From Aurantiacibacter arachoides (GTDB taxonomy: Bacteria > Pseudomonadota > Alphaproteobacteria > Sphingomonadales > Sphingomonadaceae): a DNA stretch of 64,000 nucleotides. Every line of letters begins with the position of its first letter. The first letter of the stretch is position 1. The translations under genes and the position numbers were made by a program. Positions 16,315-25,783 of the stretch are shown here, one piece after another. A model generated the notes under the pieces. That model saw nothing but the letters and a program-made list of their open reading frames with translations, was not told where the DNA came from and made no database searches. The stretch is taken from positions 1,550,001 to 1,614,000 of the forward strand of contig NZ_WTYH01000001.1 in assembly GCF_009827335.1 (NCBI RefSeq), written 5' to 3'.

Positions 16315-16854
16315 TCAATCGGGCCGGGGGCGTTCCTCTGGATCAGTCGCCACACCGTGCAGCAACCGGTCATCCAGTCGCTCGCCATGCAGCACGGAAA
16401 CATCGCCGGTCGTTTCCAGCACTAATGCCCTCACCTCGGTAAGCGACAGGACGTTGGCCTCGCGCAGCTTGGCGAAAAGGTCGCTCTCGGCCACGCGCGT
16501 GCGATCCAGCGCCTCGCGGTCGATCACCCCGTCACGCATCAGTATGACCGGCTTGTTCTGGAAAATCTTTTCGAACAGATCCGAATCCTTGCGGATACGC
16601 GCGGCAAGCCACTGGATGAAGAAGAGCCCGGTCATGGCGGTGAGCGGCTGTGCAAACCCGCGCCAATCCTCGACCTGCGAGGCGCCCGCCAGCAGCGAGC
16701 CCAGCGCCACCGTCATGACGAAATCGAAGCTGGTCATTTTCGATAGCGAGCGCAGGCCGACAACGCGGATGTGCAGCACAACCCATACCAGCGCCACGAT
16801 CGCCAGAAGGAAACCGCGCAGCAAAGTGTCGGACCAGATTTCGTCGAGGAACAT
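16315..16854 (-). CDS. DUF421 (YetF-like) membrane protein
   Basis: From the ATG chosen here the product is 179 residues: about three N-terminal membrane helices (LLRGFLLAIVALVWVVLHI, SFDFVMTVALGSLLA, LTAMTGLFFIQWLAA), then a soluble domain with the conserved KPVILMRDGVIDREALDRTRVAESDLFAKLR and SLTEVRALVLETTGDVSVL. The frame extends 35 codons further but that part lacks family similarity. Some relatives are linked to spore or stress phenotypes in Bacillus; function here is unknown. Confidence 0.85.
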   Translation of the reverse strand: MFLDEIWSDTLLRGFLLAIVALVWVVLHIRVVGLRSLSKMTSFDFVMTVALGSLLAGASQVEDWRGFAQPLTAMTGLFFIQWLAARIRKDSDLFEKIFQNKPVILMRDGVIDREALDRTRVAESDLFAKLREANVLSLTEVRALVLETTGDVSVLHGERLDDRLLHGVATDPEERPRPD

Positions 16855-16984
16855 GAACGCCCAACTGCGGCGGCCATGCCCCTGTTCCGAGATTGCCACG
16901 CGCGATGCTTGCCCGCAGCGCTGCCAGCGCCTATCTGGCGCCACGCATTTCCAACGCATTGCCTGATCTACGTGAGGACCTCCG

Positions 16985-18658
16985 ATGGCCGCCCAATACG
17001 CCTACGTCATGAAGAACATGACCAAGACCTTCCCCGGTGCGCAAAAGCCGGTGCTGCATGACATCAACCTGCAATTCTATCGGGGGGCGAAGATCGGCAT
17101 CGTCGGGCCGAACGGCGCGGGCAAGTCCACGCTGATCAAGATCATGGCCGGCATCGACAGCGACTTCACGGGTGAAGCCTGGCCGGGTGAGAACATCACC
17201 GTGGGTTACCTGGAGCAGGAGCCCGAGCTCGATCCCGGCAAGACCGTGCTGGATAACGTCAAGGACGGCGCTCGCGATACTGCCGACATGGTCGAACGCT
17301 TCAATGCCATCGGCATGGAAATGGGCGAACCCGACGCCGATTTCGATGCGCTGAGCAACGAGATGGCCGAATTGCAGGACAAGATCGACGCGGTCGACGG
17401 CTGGACGCTCGACAACCAGCTGGAAGTGGCGATGGAAGCCCTGCGGTGCCCGCCGGGCGACATGGGCGTGGAAAGCCTTTCGGGCGGCGAAAAGCGCCGC
17501 GTGGCCCTCACCCGCCTGCTGATTCAGAAGCCCGACATCCTGCTGCTGGACGAGCCGACCAACCACCTCGACGCCGAAAGCGTGCAGTGGCTGGAAAACC
17601 ACCTGAAGGATTATGCCGGCGCGGTGTTGATGATCACCCACGATCGCTACTTCCTGGATAACGTGGTGGGCTGGATCCTCGAACTCGACCGCGGCAGCTA
17701 CTACCCTTACGAGGGCAACTATTCGACCTACCTTGAAAAGAAGGCCAAGCGCCTCGAACAGGAAAACCGTGAGGAATCGGGCAAGCAGAAGGCTCTCTCG
17801 CGCGAACTGGAATGGATCCGCCAGACGCCTGCTGCTCGCCAAACCAAGAGCAAGGCGCGTATCCGCAAGTTCGAGGAATTGCAGAACAGCCAGAACGACC
17901 GCCGCCTGGGCAAGGCGCAGATCGTGATCCAGGTGCCCGAACGGCTCGGCGGCAAGGTGATCGAGGCCAAGAGCATTACCAAGGCCTATGGCGACAAGCT
18001 GTTGTTCGAGGACCTGTCGTTCATGCTGCCCCCCGGCGGCATCGTGGGCATCATCGGCCCCAACGGCGCGGGCAAGTCCACGCTGTTCAAGATCCTGACC
18101 GGCAAGGAAGAACCCGACGAGGGCAAGGTGGAGATCGGCGAGACCGTGCGCCTGGGTTTCGTCGACCAGAGCCGCGACCACCTGAACCCCAAGAACAACG
18201 TCTGGGAGGAGATCTCCGACGGGCTGGACTACATGAAGGTCAACGGCAACGACACCAGCACGCGGGCCTATGTCGGCGCGTTCAACTTCAAGGGTCAGGA
18301 CCAGCAGAAGAACGTCGGAAAGCTGTCGGGCGGTGAGCGCAACCGCGTGCATATCGCCAAGATGCTCAAGACCGGCGGCAACGTGCTGCTGCTGGACGAG
18401 CCGACCAACGATCTCGACGTGGAAACGCTGGGCGCGCTGGAGGAAGCCATCGAGAACTTCGCCGGTTGCGCCGTGGTCATCAGCCACGATCGCTTCTTCC
18501 TCGATCGCCTGGCCACCCACATCCTCGCCTTCGAGGGCGACAGCCACGTCGAATGGTTCGAAGGCAACTTCGAAGCCTACGAGGAAGACAAGCGCCGCCG
18601 CCTGGGCGACGCGGCCGACCGGCCGACGCGATTGGCTTACAAGAAGCTGACGCGGTAG
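16985..18658 (+). CDS. ettA: ABC-F ATPase EttA (energy-dependent translational throttle)
   Basis: EttA binds the ribosomal E site and gates the first elongation step according to ATP/ADP level. The 557-residue protein has two ATPase domains: Walker A GPNGAGKST at about 41 and 359, signatures LSGGEKRR (near 165) and LSGGERNR, and Walker B LLLDEPTNHLD and LLLDEPTNDLD. The linker contains the long charged arm KRLEQENREESGKQKALSRELEWIRQTP, and the early EPELDPGKTVLDNVKDGA matches EttA. No membrane domain. The thioesterase gene follows after eight bases. Confidence 0.96.
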   Translation: MAAQYAYVMKNMTKTFPGAQKPVLHDINLQFYRGAKIGIVGPNGAGKSTLIKIMAGIDSDFTGEAWPGENITVGYLEQEPELDPGKTVLDNVKDGARDTADMVERFNAIGMEMGEPDADFDALSNEMAELQDKIDAVDGWTLDNQLEVAMEALRCPPGDMGVESLSGGEKRRVALTRLLIQKPDILLLDEPTNHLDAESVQWLENHLKDYAGAVLMITHDRYFLDNVVGWILELDRGSYYPYEGNYSTYLEKKAKRLEQENREESGKQKALSRELEWIRQTPAARQTKSKARIRKFEELQNSQNDRRLGKAQIVIQVPERLGGKVIEAKSITKAYGDKLLFEDLSFMLPPGGIVGIIGPNGAGKSTLFKILTGKEEPDEGKVEIGETVRLGFVDQSRDHLNPKNNVWEEISDGLDYMKVNGNDTSTRAYVGAFNFKGQDQQKNVGKLSGGERNRVHIAKMLKTGGNVLLLDEPTNDLDVETLGALEEAIENFAGCAVVISHDRFFLDRLATHILAFEGDSHVEWFEGNFEAYEEDKRRRLGDAADRPTRLAYKKLTR

Positions 18659-18666
18659 GATTGCGG

Positions 18667-19101
18667 ATGGCGTCAGACGCTCCCGACGGGCTTGCCCTGA
18701 TGCAGATGATGGCGCGGGGAGACATCCCCCCGCCGTCGATCTCGCAGACGATGGGCATGGCACCCTCGTCGGTCGAACGGGGCCGGGTGGTATTCGAATC
18801 CACCGCCGACGATCGCCACCTCAATCCGCTGGGCGGCGTGCACGGCGGATTTGCGGCGACTGTGCTCGATTCGGTGACGGGCTGCGCGGTCCACACCATG
18901 CTGGAAGCCGGCGTGGGCTATGGCACCATCGATTTGCAGGTGAAGTTCCTGCGCCCCGTTCCGACCGGAGAAACCTTGCTGGCCGAGGGCACGGTGGTCC
19001 ACGTTTCTCGCAACCTCGCCACCGCCGATGGCAAGTTGACCACGAGAGATGGCAAGTTGCTGGCGACGGCGACGGCCACCTGTTTCATCAAGCGGGGCTG
19101 A
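18667..19101 (+). CDS. PaaI-type hotdog thioesterase
   Basis: The 144-residue product has the hotdog motif HLNPLGGVHGGFAATVLDSVTGCAV with the catalytic-region GGVHGG at about residues 59-64, then TIDLQVKFLRPVPTG and LLATATATCFI. Such enzymes hydrolyse aromatic or acyl-CoA thioesters. The start ATG is eight bases after the ettA stop; the frame is open upstream only because it shadows ettA. Likely co-transcribed with ettA. Confidence 0.9.
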   Translation: MASDAPDGLALMQMMARGDIPPPSISQTMGMAPSSVERGRVVFESTADDRHLNPLGGVHGGFAATVLDSVTGCAVHTMLEAGVGYGTIDLQVKFLRPVPTGETLLAEGTVVHVSRNLATADGKLTTRDGKLLATATATCFIKRG

Positions 19102-19188
19102 CTCCGGCCGCCTGCTTCTCCCCCAACGAAGGTGCGGCGAAACCTTCGCCCGCTGAAACATCGATGCGTGCGGGGCGTTACCCGGCGC

Positions 19189-19698
19189 ATGAGGCTCAAA
19201 TCTCCGCTGCGCAATCACCTGTGGTCTACCGTCGTCTTCCTCTTGGTATGTCTGGCCGGCTTCGGTGCGCGGCAGGGGATCGGGACGATCTATTCGAGCG
19301 CCAAGGCGACCGAGCTTATCGAGGCGCTGAGCCGGGCGGGCCTTTATCTCGGTTCCGCCATCGTCACCGCTTCGGTCACCACGCTCGCGCTGATGCTAAC
19401 CCTGATCGGCATGCTGCGCCGGATGGACAAGGACTTCGACCAGCAGACCTACAGGAACGTCGATCTCATCGCCCGGCTTGCCACGGCCTCGCTGATGATC
19501 GCGCTGTTCGTCTTGCTGGCCTTTACCCTGCCGGTGGGCGAATTCGACGAACTGCCGGAGGACTGGTTCATCCGTCTCTACGACGCGCTGTTCGCCGCCA
19601 GCGTAGTCATGGTCGGGTTGAATGCGGCCACGGTCACCGTGCTTTACCGCACATTGCGCGGGGTGCTCAGCAAGATCACTCCCGGTGATGAGGTCTGA
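19189..19698 (+). CDS. Hypothetical three-helix membrane protein
   Basis: The 169 residues contain hydrophobic segments near 14-30 (TVVFLLVCLAGFG), 55-80 (LGSAIVTASVTTLALMLTLIGML), 100-120 (LATASLMIALFVLLAFTLPVG) and 135-155. I recognise no named family. The start MRLKSPLRN is preferred; a longer frame begins at 19132 with basic residues that include a hairpin. No charged pore or catalytic motif is evident. Confidence 0.7.
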   Translation: MRLKSPLRNHLWSTVVFLLVCLAGFGARQGIGTIYSSAKATELIEALSRAGLYLGSAIVTASVTTLALMLTLIGMLRRMDKDFDQQTYRNVDLIARLATASLMIALFVLLAFTLPVGEFDELPEDWFIRLYDALFAASVVMVGLNAATVTVLYRTLRGVLSKITPGDEV

Positions 19699-19853
19699 TC
19701 GGTTCATCGCCAGCGACTTGAACATGAACAAATGGTCCTTGGCCCGGTTCACAAACCGGTCAGCCCATCGCCTCTAGGTCTCGCTCCATCGTAACGGACA
19801 TCGTAGCTCGCAGTGTTTTAGCGGCATCGATGGCACTCACTGGAGAACCTGCA

Positions 19854-20735
19854 ATGCGTGTGGCAGACCTCATGAAATCGAGCGCCCTTGCCGCTCTTGT
19901 CGCGGCTTCGCTGACAGTCGGCTCGGCACCCGCGGCGGCTGCGGATACTGGCGCAGCCGCGCTCGAACAGCAGCAGCGTGGCGAGCCACAGGCACGCCAG
20001 GGACGCCGTAGTGGCAGCGACGCACGCCCGCAGCGCAGCCAGCGGACGCAGGCGCCCGGCCCGCGACAAACCTCGCGGCAGCAGGCGCCGCAGCAGCCGG
20101 CCCCCGTCGCGCGCGACAGCCGGCAAGGCGATCGATCCTGGCAGGGCGATCGATCCTGGCAGCGGGACGACAACCGCAGCCGGGACGGCCGGACCTACGA
20201 AGGTCGCGACAGTCGCGGATCGCAGGCGCATTCGCGCGGCGACTCGCGTGAAAGTTCCCAAGGCACCTATCAGGGCACCACGGCGCGTGATTACGGTTCG
20301 CAACGACGGGGCGATTATGGCGCCGACCAGCGCCGCTATGGTGATCGCACGCAGGGGCAGTATCGTGACCGCGACCAGCGTGGCTATCAGGACCGCGACC
20401 AGCGACGCTACGACGATAACCAGCGCTGGAACCGCGATGGCTGGCGGCGGGATCGCCGTTACGACTGGAACAGCTATCGCTACAACAACCGCGATGTCTT
20501 CCGCCTGGGCAGGTATTCGTCGCCCTACCGGGGCTACAGCTACCGCCGGGTGAACATCGGGTTCACGCTCAACAGCGGGTTTTACGGCAGTCGTTATTAC
20601 ATCAACGATCCGTGGCGCTATCGCCTGCCGCAGGTCTACGGCCCCTATCGCTGGGTGCGCTATTACGACGACGTGCTGCTGGTCGACATCTACCGCGGCG
20701 AAGTGGTCGACGTGATCTACGATTTCTTCTGGTAA
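19854..20735 (+). CDS. RcnB family periplasmic protein with Arg/Gln/Asp-rich low-complexity region
   Basis: A 293-residue exported protein: signal peptide to about residue 32, then some 150 residues extremely rich in R, Q, D, S and G with imperfect repeats (QGDRSW twice, DRDQRGY/DRDQRRY), then a C-terminal RcnB-like domain ending YGPYRWVRYYDDVLLVDIYRGEVVDVIYDFFW. E. coli RcnB is a periplasmic protein affecting nickel/cobalt efflux; no rcnA is near, so metal function is only inferred. The ATG at 19854 has GGAG upstream. A terminator follows. Confidence 0.85.
   Translation: MRVADLMKSSALAALVAASLTVGSAPAAAADTGAAALEQQQRGEPQARQGRRSGSDARPQRSQRTQAPGPRQTSRQQAPQQPAPVARDSRQGDRSWQGDRSWQRDDNRSRDGRTYEGRDSRGSQAHSRGDSRESSQGTYQGTTARDYGSQRRGDYGADQRRYGDRTQGQYRDRDQRGYQDRDQRRYDDNQRWNRDGWRRDRRYDWNSYRYNNRDVFRLGRYSSPYRGYSYRRVNIGFTLNSGFYGSRYYINDPWRYRLPQVYGPYRWVRYYDDVLLVDIYRGEVVDVIYDFFW
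20127..20162 (+). repeat. Tandem 18-bp repeat in the RcnB-like gene
   Basis: GGCGATCGATCCTGGCAG occurs twice head to tail without a single difference. It adds six in-frame codons (QGDRSW) per copy, so copy-number change would alter length without breaking the frame. Confidence 0.9.
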
Positions 20736-20760
20736 CGCAAAGTTCGTGGATCACGTTGCG

Positions 20761-20790
20761 ATCCCCCGATCTCGCATGAGGTCGGGGGAT
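20761..20790 (+). terminator. Intrinsic terminator-like hairpin after the RcnB-like gene
   Basis: ATCCCCCGATCT and AGGTCGGGGGAT form a 12-bp stem (with one U-G) around CGCATG, 25 bases past the stop codon. The following TTTCGCATT is only weakly T-rich. Confidence 0.7.
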
Positions 20791-20887
20791 TTCGCATTGC
20801 CGGGCCTGCTGAACCGGCGCCAACCTGCCATCGTCTGCACGCCCATACTTGCGCATCTGGCAAAGCGATGGAAAAGCATCAGCCACG

Positions 20888-21571
20888 ATGAGCGACACCA
20901 AGAGCAAATCCTACGCCCCTGACGCCGACCGGGCTGGCCTCAAGACAATCGGCAAGGCCGTCCGCGCGCGACTGGCGGCCAACCTGACCGCCTACAAGGT
21001 GCCCAGCGACGAGCTGGAACTGCACGCCTTCGGCGATTTCATGTCCGCTGCCGAATGCCAGAAGATGATCGAACTGATCGACGCCACCGCGCAGCCCAGC
21101 CGCGTGTTCGACCTCGACTATTCCAGTGGCTATCGCACGTCCTATTCGGGCGATGTCGATCCTCACGATCCTTTCGTGAAGAAGATCAGCCGCCGCATCG
21201 ATGACCTGCTCGATATCGATCCTACCTTCGGGGAGCCGATACAGGGCCAGCGGTACATGCCGGGCCAGGAATTCCAGCCGCACCATGACTGGTTCCATCC
21301 GGAAACCAGTTATTGGGATCTCGAAATGGGGCGCGGCGGGCAGCGCAGCTATACCGCGATGGTCTTCCTGAACGAGCCGGAGGCCGGCGGCACCACCGAT
21401 TTCACCGATATCGGCATCTCGATCGAACCCAAGCAGGGCGTGCTGCTGGCGTGGAACAACGCCCGGCCCGATGGCACGAGCAACCCGATGACGATGCACG
21501 CCGGCCGCCCCGTATTGCAGGGGGCCAAGTACATCATCACCAAGTGGTATCGCACCAAGCCCTTCGCCTGA
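20888..21571 (+). CDS. 2OG-Fe(II) oxygenase, prolyl 4-hydroxylase-like
   Basis: The 227 residues show the P4Hc fold: YSSGYRTSYSGDVD, the iron ligands in QPHHDWFHPE (His-x-Asp), the distal His in TMHAGRPVLQG and the 2-oxoglutarate-binding Lys in AKYIITKWYRTKPF. Bacterial members hydroxylate prolyl residues of particular proteins; the target is unknown. MSDTKSK is the likely start. It converges with lysK 13 bases later. Confidence 0.9.
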   Translation: MSDTKSKSYAPDADRAGLKTIGKAVRARLAANLTAYKVPSDELELHAFGDFMSAAECQKMIELIDATAQPSRVFDLDYSSGYRTSYSGDVDPHDPFVKKISRRIDDLLDIDPTFGEPIQGQRYMPGQEFQPHHDWFHPETSYWDLEMGRGGQRSYTAMVFLNEPEAGGTTDFTDIGISIEPKQGVLLAWNNARPDGTSNPMTMHAGRPVLQGAKYIITKWYRTKPFA

Positions 21572-21584
21572 TCGGCGCGGCCGG

Positions 21585-23210
21585 TCAGCGCGCCAGCGCC
21601 TCGGCAATCAGGCGGCGGCTGTTGTCGATACCGTAGAGCGCGATGAAGCTACCCATGCGCGGCCCCTGCTCGGACCCCAGCAGCGTTTCGTACTGCGCGC
21701 GAAACCAGTCGCGCAAGGTGTCAAAGCCAAAGGTCTCGTCCTTGCCGATCTCGTAGACGATGGTCTGGATATCCTCGGCGCTCGTGCCCGGATCGATCGT
21801 GGCCAGCCGCGCATCGAGTTCGCGCAGGGCCGCGGCCTCGTTCGCTGCGGGCGGCCGCTTGACCAGCGTGGGCGCCACGAAATCGCGGTTGTAGGCCAGC
21901 GCCCGCTCAACCAGCACCGCCAGCGCAGGGTGGGCTTCGGGCCGGGCATCGTCGATGTAATTGCCAAGGTAGCTCCACACCTGTTCGTCCGTGGCATCCG
22001 CACCCAGCACTCCCACCAGGTTCAGCAGCAGCGCATAGGTAACGGGCAGCGTTTCGCCCGCGCCGCTTTCTGCCTCGCCCGCCGCGTTCAGCAGGTTCCA
22101 CGCCGGGTTGCCCAAACGCTTGTCCCACGACTGGTCGGGAATGGCGGCGCGGAATTGCCAGTAGTCGTCCACAGCCTTGGGAATAACGCCGACATGCAAT
22201 TGCTTGGCACTCTTGGGATTGGGGAAGATGTAGTGGCCGAGACTCTCCTCGCTGCCGTAGGTCAGCCATTCCTCGATCGTCAGGCCGTTGCCCTTGGACT
22301 TGGAAATCTTCTCTCCGTTGGCATCGAGGAACAGTTCGTAGATCAGCCCTTCCGGTTTGCGGCCGCCCAGCACCCTGGCGATCTTGCCGGACTGGATGCC
22401 GGTGTCGGTCAGGTCCTTACCGTACATCTCGTAATCGACGCCAAGCGCGACCCAGCGCATGGCGAAATCGACCTTCCATTGCAGCTTGGCCATGCCGCCG
22501 AGGGCGCTCTGCTCTATCACGGTCCCGTCTTCATCGGTGAAGCGAACCGTGCCCGCGTCGGCGTCAACAATCTCGACCGGCACCTGCAACACATGGCCCG
22601 TCGACGGGGAGATTGGCATGATCGGCGAATAGGTCGCCGCGCGTTCGGCGCGCAGCGTGGGCAGCATGATGTCCAGGATTGCCTGATCGTTGCGCAACAC
22701 GCCGCGCAAGGCATCGTCGAACGCGCCCGAACTGTATCGCTCGCTGGCGGCGACGAATTCGTATTCGAAACCGAAGCGGTCGAGAAATTCGCGCAGCATC
22801 GCGTTGTTGTGCGCGGCGAAGCTTTCGAACTTCCCGAACGGGTCGGGGATGCGGCTCAGCGGCTTGTGCAGGTTCGCTTCCAGCAGCGCCTTGTCGGGCA
22901 CGTTGTCGGGCACCTTGCGCAGGCCGTCCATGTCGTCGGAAAACGCGACAAGGCGCGTGGGTGCCGGCGCCCCGCCCGTGCTCGCCACGATTTCGTAGGC
23001 CTTGCGCACAAGCGTGGTACGCAGCACTTCCTGGAACGTGCCGATGTGCGGCAGGCCGCTGGGCCCGTAACCGGTTTCGAACAGCACGGGTTCGGGCGAA
23101 CCATCCGCTGCCGTCTTCCCGTTCGGATAACGCTTGGCCAGGCGCTGCGCTTCCTGGAATGGCCATGACTTGGAGACGCGGGCGGCTTCGATGAGGTCGG
23201 TGCTGAACAT
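21585..23210 (-). CDS. lysK: Lysyl-tRNA synthetase, class I
   Basis: Charges tRNA-Lys using a class I (Rossmann) fold, unrelated to the common class II LysS; found in archaea, spirochaetes and many alphaproteobacteria. The 541 residues contain the HIGH-type GPSGLPHIGT at 49-58, FSDDMDGLRKVPDN with its conserved Asp, and GEKISKSKGNGLT as the KMSKS equivalent. The C-terminal helical domain binds the anticodon. No class II lysyl-tRNA synthetase is present in this window. Confidence 0.96.
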   Translation of the reverse strand: MFSTDLIEAARVSKSWPFQEAQRLAKRYPNGKTAADGSPEPVLFETGYGPSGLPHIGTFQEVLRTTLVRKAYEIVASTGGAPAPTRLVAFSDDMDGLRKVPDNVPDKALLEANLHKPLSRIPDPFGKFESFAAHNNAMLREFLDRFGFEYEFVAASERYSSGAFDDALRGVLRNDQAILDIMLPTLRAERAATYSPIMPISPSTGHVLQVPVEIVDADAGTVRFTDEDGTVIEQSALGGMAKLQWKVDFAMRWVALGVDYEMYGKDLTDTGIQSGKIARVLGGRKPEGLIYELFLDANGEKISKSKGNGLTIEEWLTYGSEESLGHYIFPNPKSAKQLHVGVIPKAVDDYWQFRAAIPDQSWDKRLGNPAWNLLNAAGEAESGAGETLPVTYALLLNLVGVLGADATDEQVWSYLGNYIDDARPEAHPALAVLVERALAYNRDFVAPTLVKRPPAANEAAALRELDARLATIDPGTSAEDIQTIVYEIGKDETFGFDTLRDWFRAQYETLLGSEQGPRMGSFIALYGIDNSRRLIAEALAR

Positions 23211-23313
23211 GATGCTGGCGACTTAGGCCGGGGTCGCCGGCCTTCGCAAGTGCGAAACGAACCGGAACCCTGCCGCGGCGCAGCCATTGTTCCGGCATAC
23301 GAAGGGGGTTTCC

Positions 23314-24216
23314 TTGAATTACATCCAGACGCTGCAGAATCAACTGAACGCCATGGCCTATGGCCTCGTCGCTGCGCTGCCCAACCTTGTCATCGCCGTG
23401 CTTGTCCTGCTCGTCACCTGGATCATCGCCCGGTTTGCGGTGCGGATCGCCGACGCGCTGGTTGGCCGCACCAATCTGCGCGCGAACCTGCGCAACCTGA
23501 CCGAAACCGTGGTGAAGCTGGCGATCTGGATCGTCGGTATCCTGATTGCCGCCGCCGTCGCCATCCCCGGCTTTACCCCTGCGGGCGCCATCGCGGGCCT
23601 GGGTATCGGCGCGGTCGCCATCGGTTTTGCCTTTCAGGACATTTTCGAGAACTTCCTTGCCGGCGTCCTCATCATGCTGCGGGAGAAGATGCGCATCGGC
23701 GACGTGATCGAGGTGGAGGGTGTTACCGGCCGGGTCGAGCACATCACCTTGCGCGAAACCCATATCCGCCAGCTTTCCAACGAGCTGACGATCATGCCCA
23801 ATTCGATGATCTTCAAGAACCCGGTGAAGATCCTGACCGATGATTCCCTGGCGCGCACGGAAATAATTGCCGGCGTGTCCTACGATACCGATCTCGACCA
23901 TGCCGAACAGATCATCCGCACCGCTGTCGAGTCGCTGGACGGCATCGATCAGGACAAGGGCGTGGAGGTCTACGCGACCGAGTTCAATTCCAGCTCCATC
24001 GATTTCAAGGTGCGCTTCTGGACCGGATCGAAGCCCCGCGAAGGCTGGCAGGCGCGCAGCATCGCCATCAAGGTCATCAAGCGCGCGCTGGACGATGCCG
24101 GTATCGAGATCCCGTTCCCCTACGTGACGCACACTTTCAAGGAGGCGGTGCCGGTGGAAAACCGCAACGTAGGCAAGTTCAGCCGTGACGCGGATAGTTC
24201 GGACCAAGTCAACTAG
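23314..24216 (+). CDS. mscS: Small mechanosensitive ion channel (MscS family)
   Basis: About 300 residues. Three membrane helices are followed by the pore-lining TM3 with IAGLGIGAVAIGFAFQDIFENFLAGVLIMLREKMRIGDVIEV, the MscS hallmark, and the beta domain with ITLRETHIRQLSNELTIMPNSMIFKNPV. It opens under hypo-osmotic tension to release solutes. I choose TTG at 23314 because GAAGGGGG lies six bases before it; the frame also allows an earlier TTG at 23287. Confidence 0.92.
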   Translation: MNYIQTLQNQLNAMAYGLVAALPNLVIAVLVLLVTWIIARFAVRIADALVGRTNLRANLRNLTETVVKLAIWIVGILIAAAVAIPGFTPAGAIAGLGIGAVAIGFAFQDIFENFLAGVLIMLREKMRIGDVIEVEGVTGRVEHITLRETHIRQLSNELTIMPNSMIFKNPVKILTDDSLARTEIIAGVSYDTDLDHAEQIIRTAVESLDGIDQDKGVEVYATEFNSSSIDFKVRFWTGSKPREGWQARSIAIKVIKRALDDAGIEIPFPYVTHTFKEAVPVENRNVGKFSRDADSSDQVN

Positions 24217-24277
24217 GCACTGGGCAGCGCGCCCCTGACGTGGCACCCCTTGCTGCAAGAGAAGGGAGACCCAGACC

Positions 24278-25783
24278 ATGCGCACCATCCTTGCCGGCGC
24301 CAGCCTGCTGGCTCTCGCCTCCTGTGCGACAGCGCCACCCGCGAGTCCTGCGCCGCGCGATGCCGCGCTCGACGCCAACACGTGCGCGATGCTCCCTGCC
24401 GAGGCACTGGGCCGTCAAACGGTCACCACGCTATGGCTTCCGGCGAGCGATGGCCTGCCTGCTTTCTGCGAGGTCACGGCCACTTTGCAGCCGGTCGATG
24501 GATCGACCATCGGCGTCGTCTATCGCCTGCCCGCCAGCTGGAACGGGAAACTGGTGGGGATCGGCGGTGGCGGCTGGGCGGGCAACGTCACCTTGATGGC
24601 GGCGCGTGACGGATTGTCGCAAGGGTACGCGACCATGCAGACGGATGCCGGTCACCCCGGCACCGGCCCTTGGGACAATGCCTGGGCCGTCAATCCGGAG
24701 GCGGCCACCGATTTCGCCCACCGTGCCATCCACCAGATGACGGCCACCGGCAAACGCGTCGCGGCCGCCCTGTATGGGCGGGCACACGATCGCGCCTACT
24801 ACAACGGCTGTTCTACCGGCGGGCGCATGGGTTTGATGGAGGCGCAACGTTATCCGGAAGATTATGACGCGATCATCGCCGGCGCCCCGGTCTATACTTT
24901 GCAGGTGCAGACCACGGGCCTGCTGCGCAACCAGACCTTTGCCGCGGGCGACGGCGCAGGTGGATTCACGCCCGCCGACCTGCACCTGGTGCAAACCGCG
25001 GTGCTGGCCCAATGCGATGCCGACGACGGGCTGGCCGACGGGCTGGTGTCCGATCCCGCAACCTGCGCCTTCCAGCCGCGAACCCTCCAATGCGCAGCCG
25101 GGCAGTCCGACGGCTGCCTGTCGCCGCCGCAGGTCACCGCGCTGCAGGCGGTCTACGACGGGCGCCGGGCGGCCGATGGCAGCTGGATGATGTTTCCGCT
25201 GTACCGCGGCGGCGAGGCGGGATGGAGCATGTTCATCGGCACTGACGGCACGGGCAGCGATGCGACCGGCGGCGGCGGCCTCACAGGGCTGCAGCCGGTG
25301 ATCTTTGGCGCGCGCGCGCCGGATTGGGCAAACTTTACGGAAACCGACTACATGACCGTGCGCCGCTCCGCCTTTGCCAGCCTGTACGAAGCGGACGATC
25401 CCGACCTTTCCGCCTTCTTCGCGCGCGGCGGCAAGCTGCTGACGTGGTTCGGCCTGTCCGATCCCGGCCCCAGCCCCGTCATCGGCACCGACTATGCGCA
25501 TGCCGTGGCGGCGGCCAATCCGGAGGCGGGCGAGAGCTTCCGCCACTTCACCCTTCCCGGCGTCGGTCACTGTCGCGGTGGCCCGGGAGCGGACAACGTC
25601 AACTGGCTAGATGTGATGGACCGGTGGGTCGAAAGCGGCATCGCGCCCGACCGGGTGACAGGCTCCAACACGCAGAACCCCGCGCTGGTGCGGCCGCATT
25701 GCGCGTGGCCAGCCGTGGCCAGCTATCGCGGCAGCGGCGATGCGAACGATCCTGCCAACTGGATCTGCCGCGCGCGCAGCTGA
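24278..25783 (+). CDS. Tannase/feruloyl esterase family lipoprotein
   Basis: The 501-residue product starts with a lipoprotein signal (LLALASC, Cys17). The esterase core has the nucleophile motif YYNGCSTGGRMGL near residue 172, TWFGLSDPGPSPVIGTDY carrying the likely catalytic Asp, and LPGVGHCRGGPGADN with His and its disulfide-linked Cys, the CS-D-HC pattern of this family. Members cleave gallate, ferulate or MHET esters; the substrate cannot be read from sequence. It ends directly against the convergent proline-rich gene. Confidence 0.9.
   Translation: MRTILAGASLLALASCATAPPASPAPRDAALDANTCAMLPAEALGRQTVTTLWLPASDGLPAFCEVTATLQPVDGSTIGVVYRLPASWNGKLVGIGGGGWAGNVTLMAARDGLSQGYATMQTDAGHPGTGPWDNAWAVNPEAATDFAHRAIHQMTATGKRVAAALYGRAHDRAYYNGCSTGGRMGLMEAQRYPEDYDAIIAGAPVYTLQVQTTGLLRNQTFAAGDGAGGFTPADLHLVQTAVLAQCDADDGLADGLVSDPATCAFQPRTLQCAAGQSDGCLSPPQVTALQAVYDGRRAADGSWMMFPLYRGGEAGWSMFIGTDGTGSDATGGGGLTGLQPVIFGARAPDWANFTETDYMTVRRSAFASLYEADDPDLSAFFARGGKLLTWFGLSDPGPSPVIGTDYAHAVAAANPEAGESFRHFTLPGVGHCRGGPGADNVNWLDVMDRWVESGIAPDRVTGSNTQNPALVRPHCAWPAVASYRGSGDANDPANWICRARS

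Noticed and set aside
19027..19059. GATGGCAAGTTG occurring twice, 21 bases apart, in the thioesterase gene
   Set aside because: The residues line up with normal hotdog sequences of this region without an insertion, so chance similarity of two beta-strand segments is more likely than a duplication.
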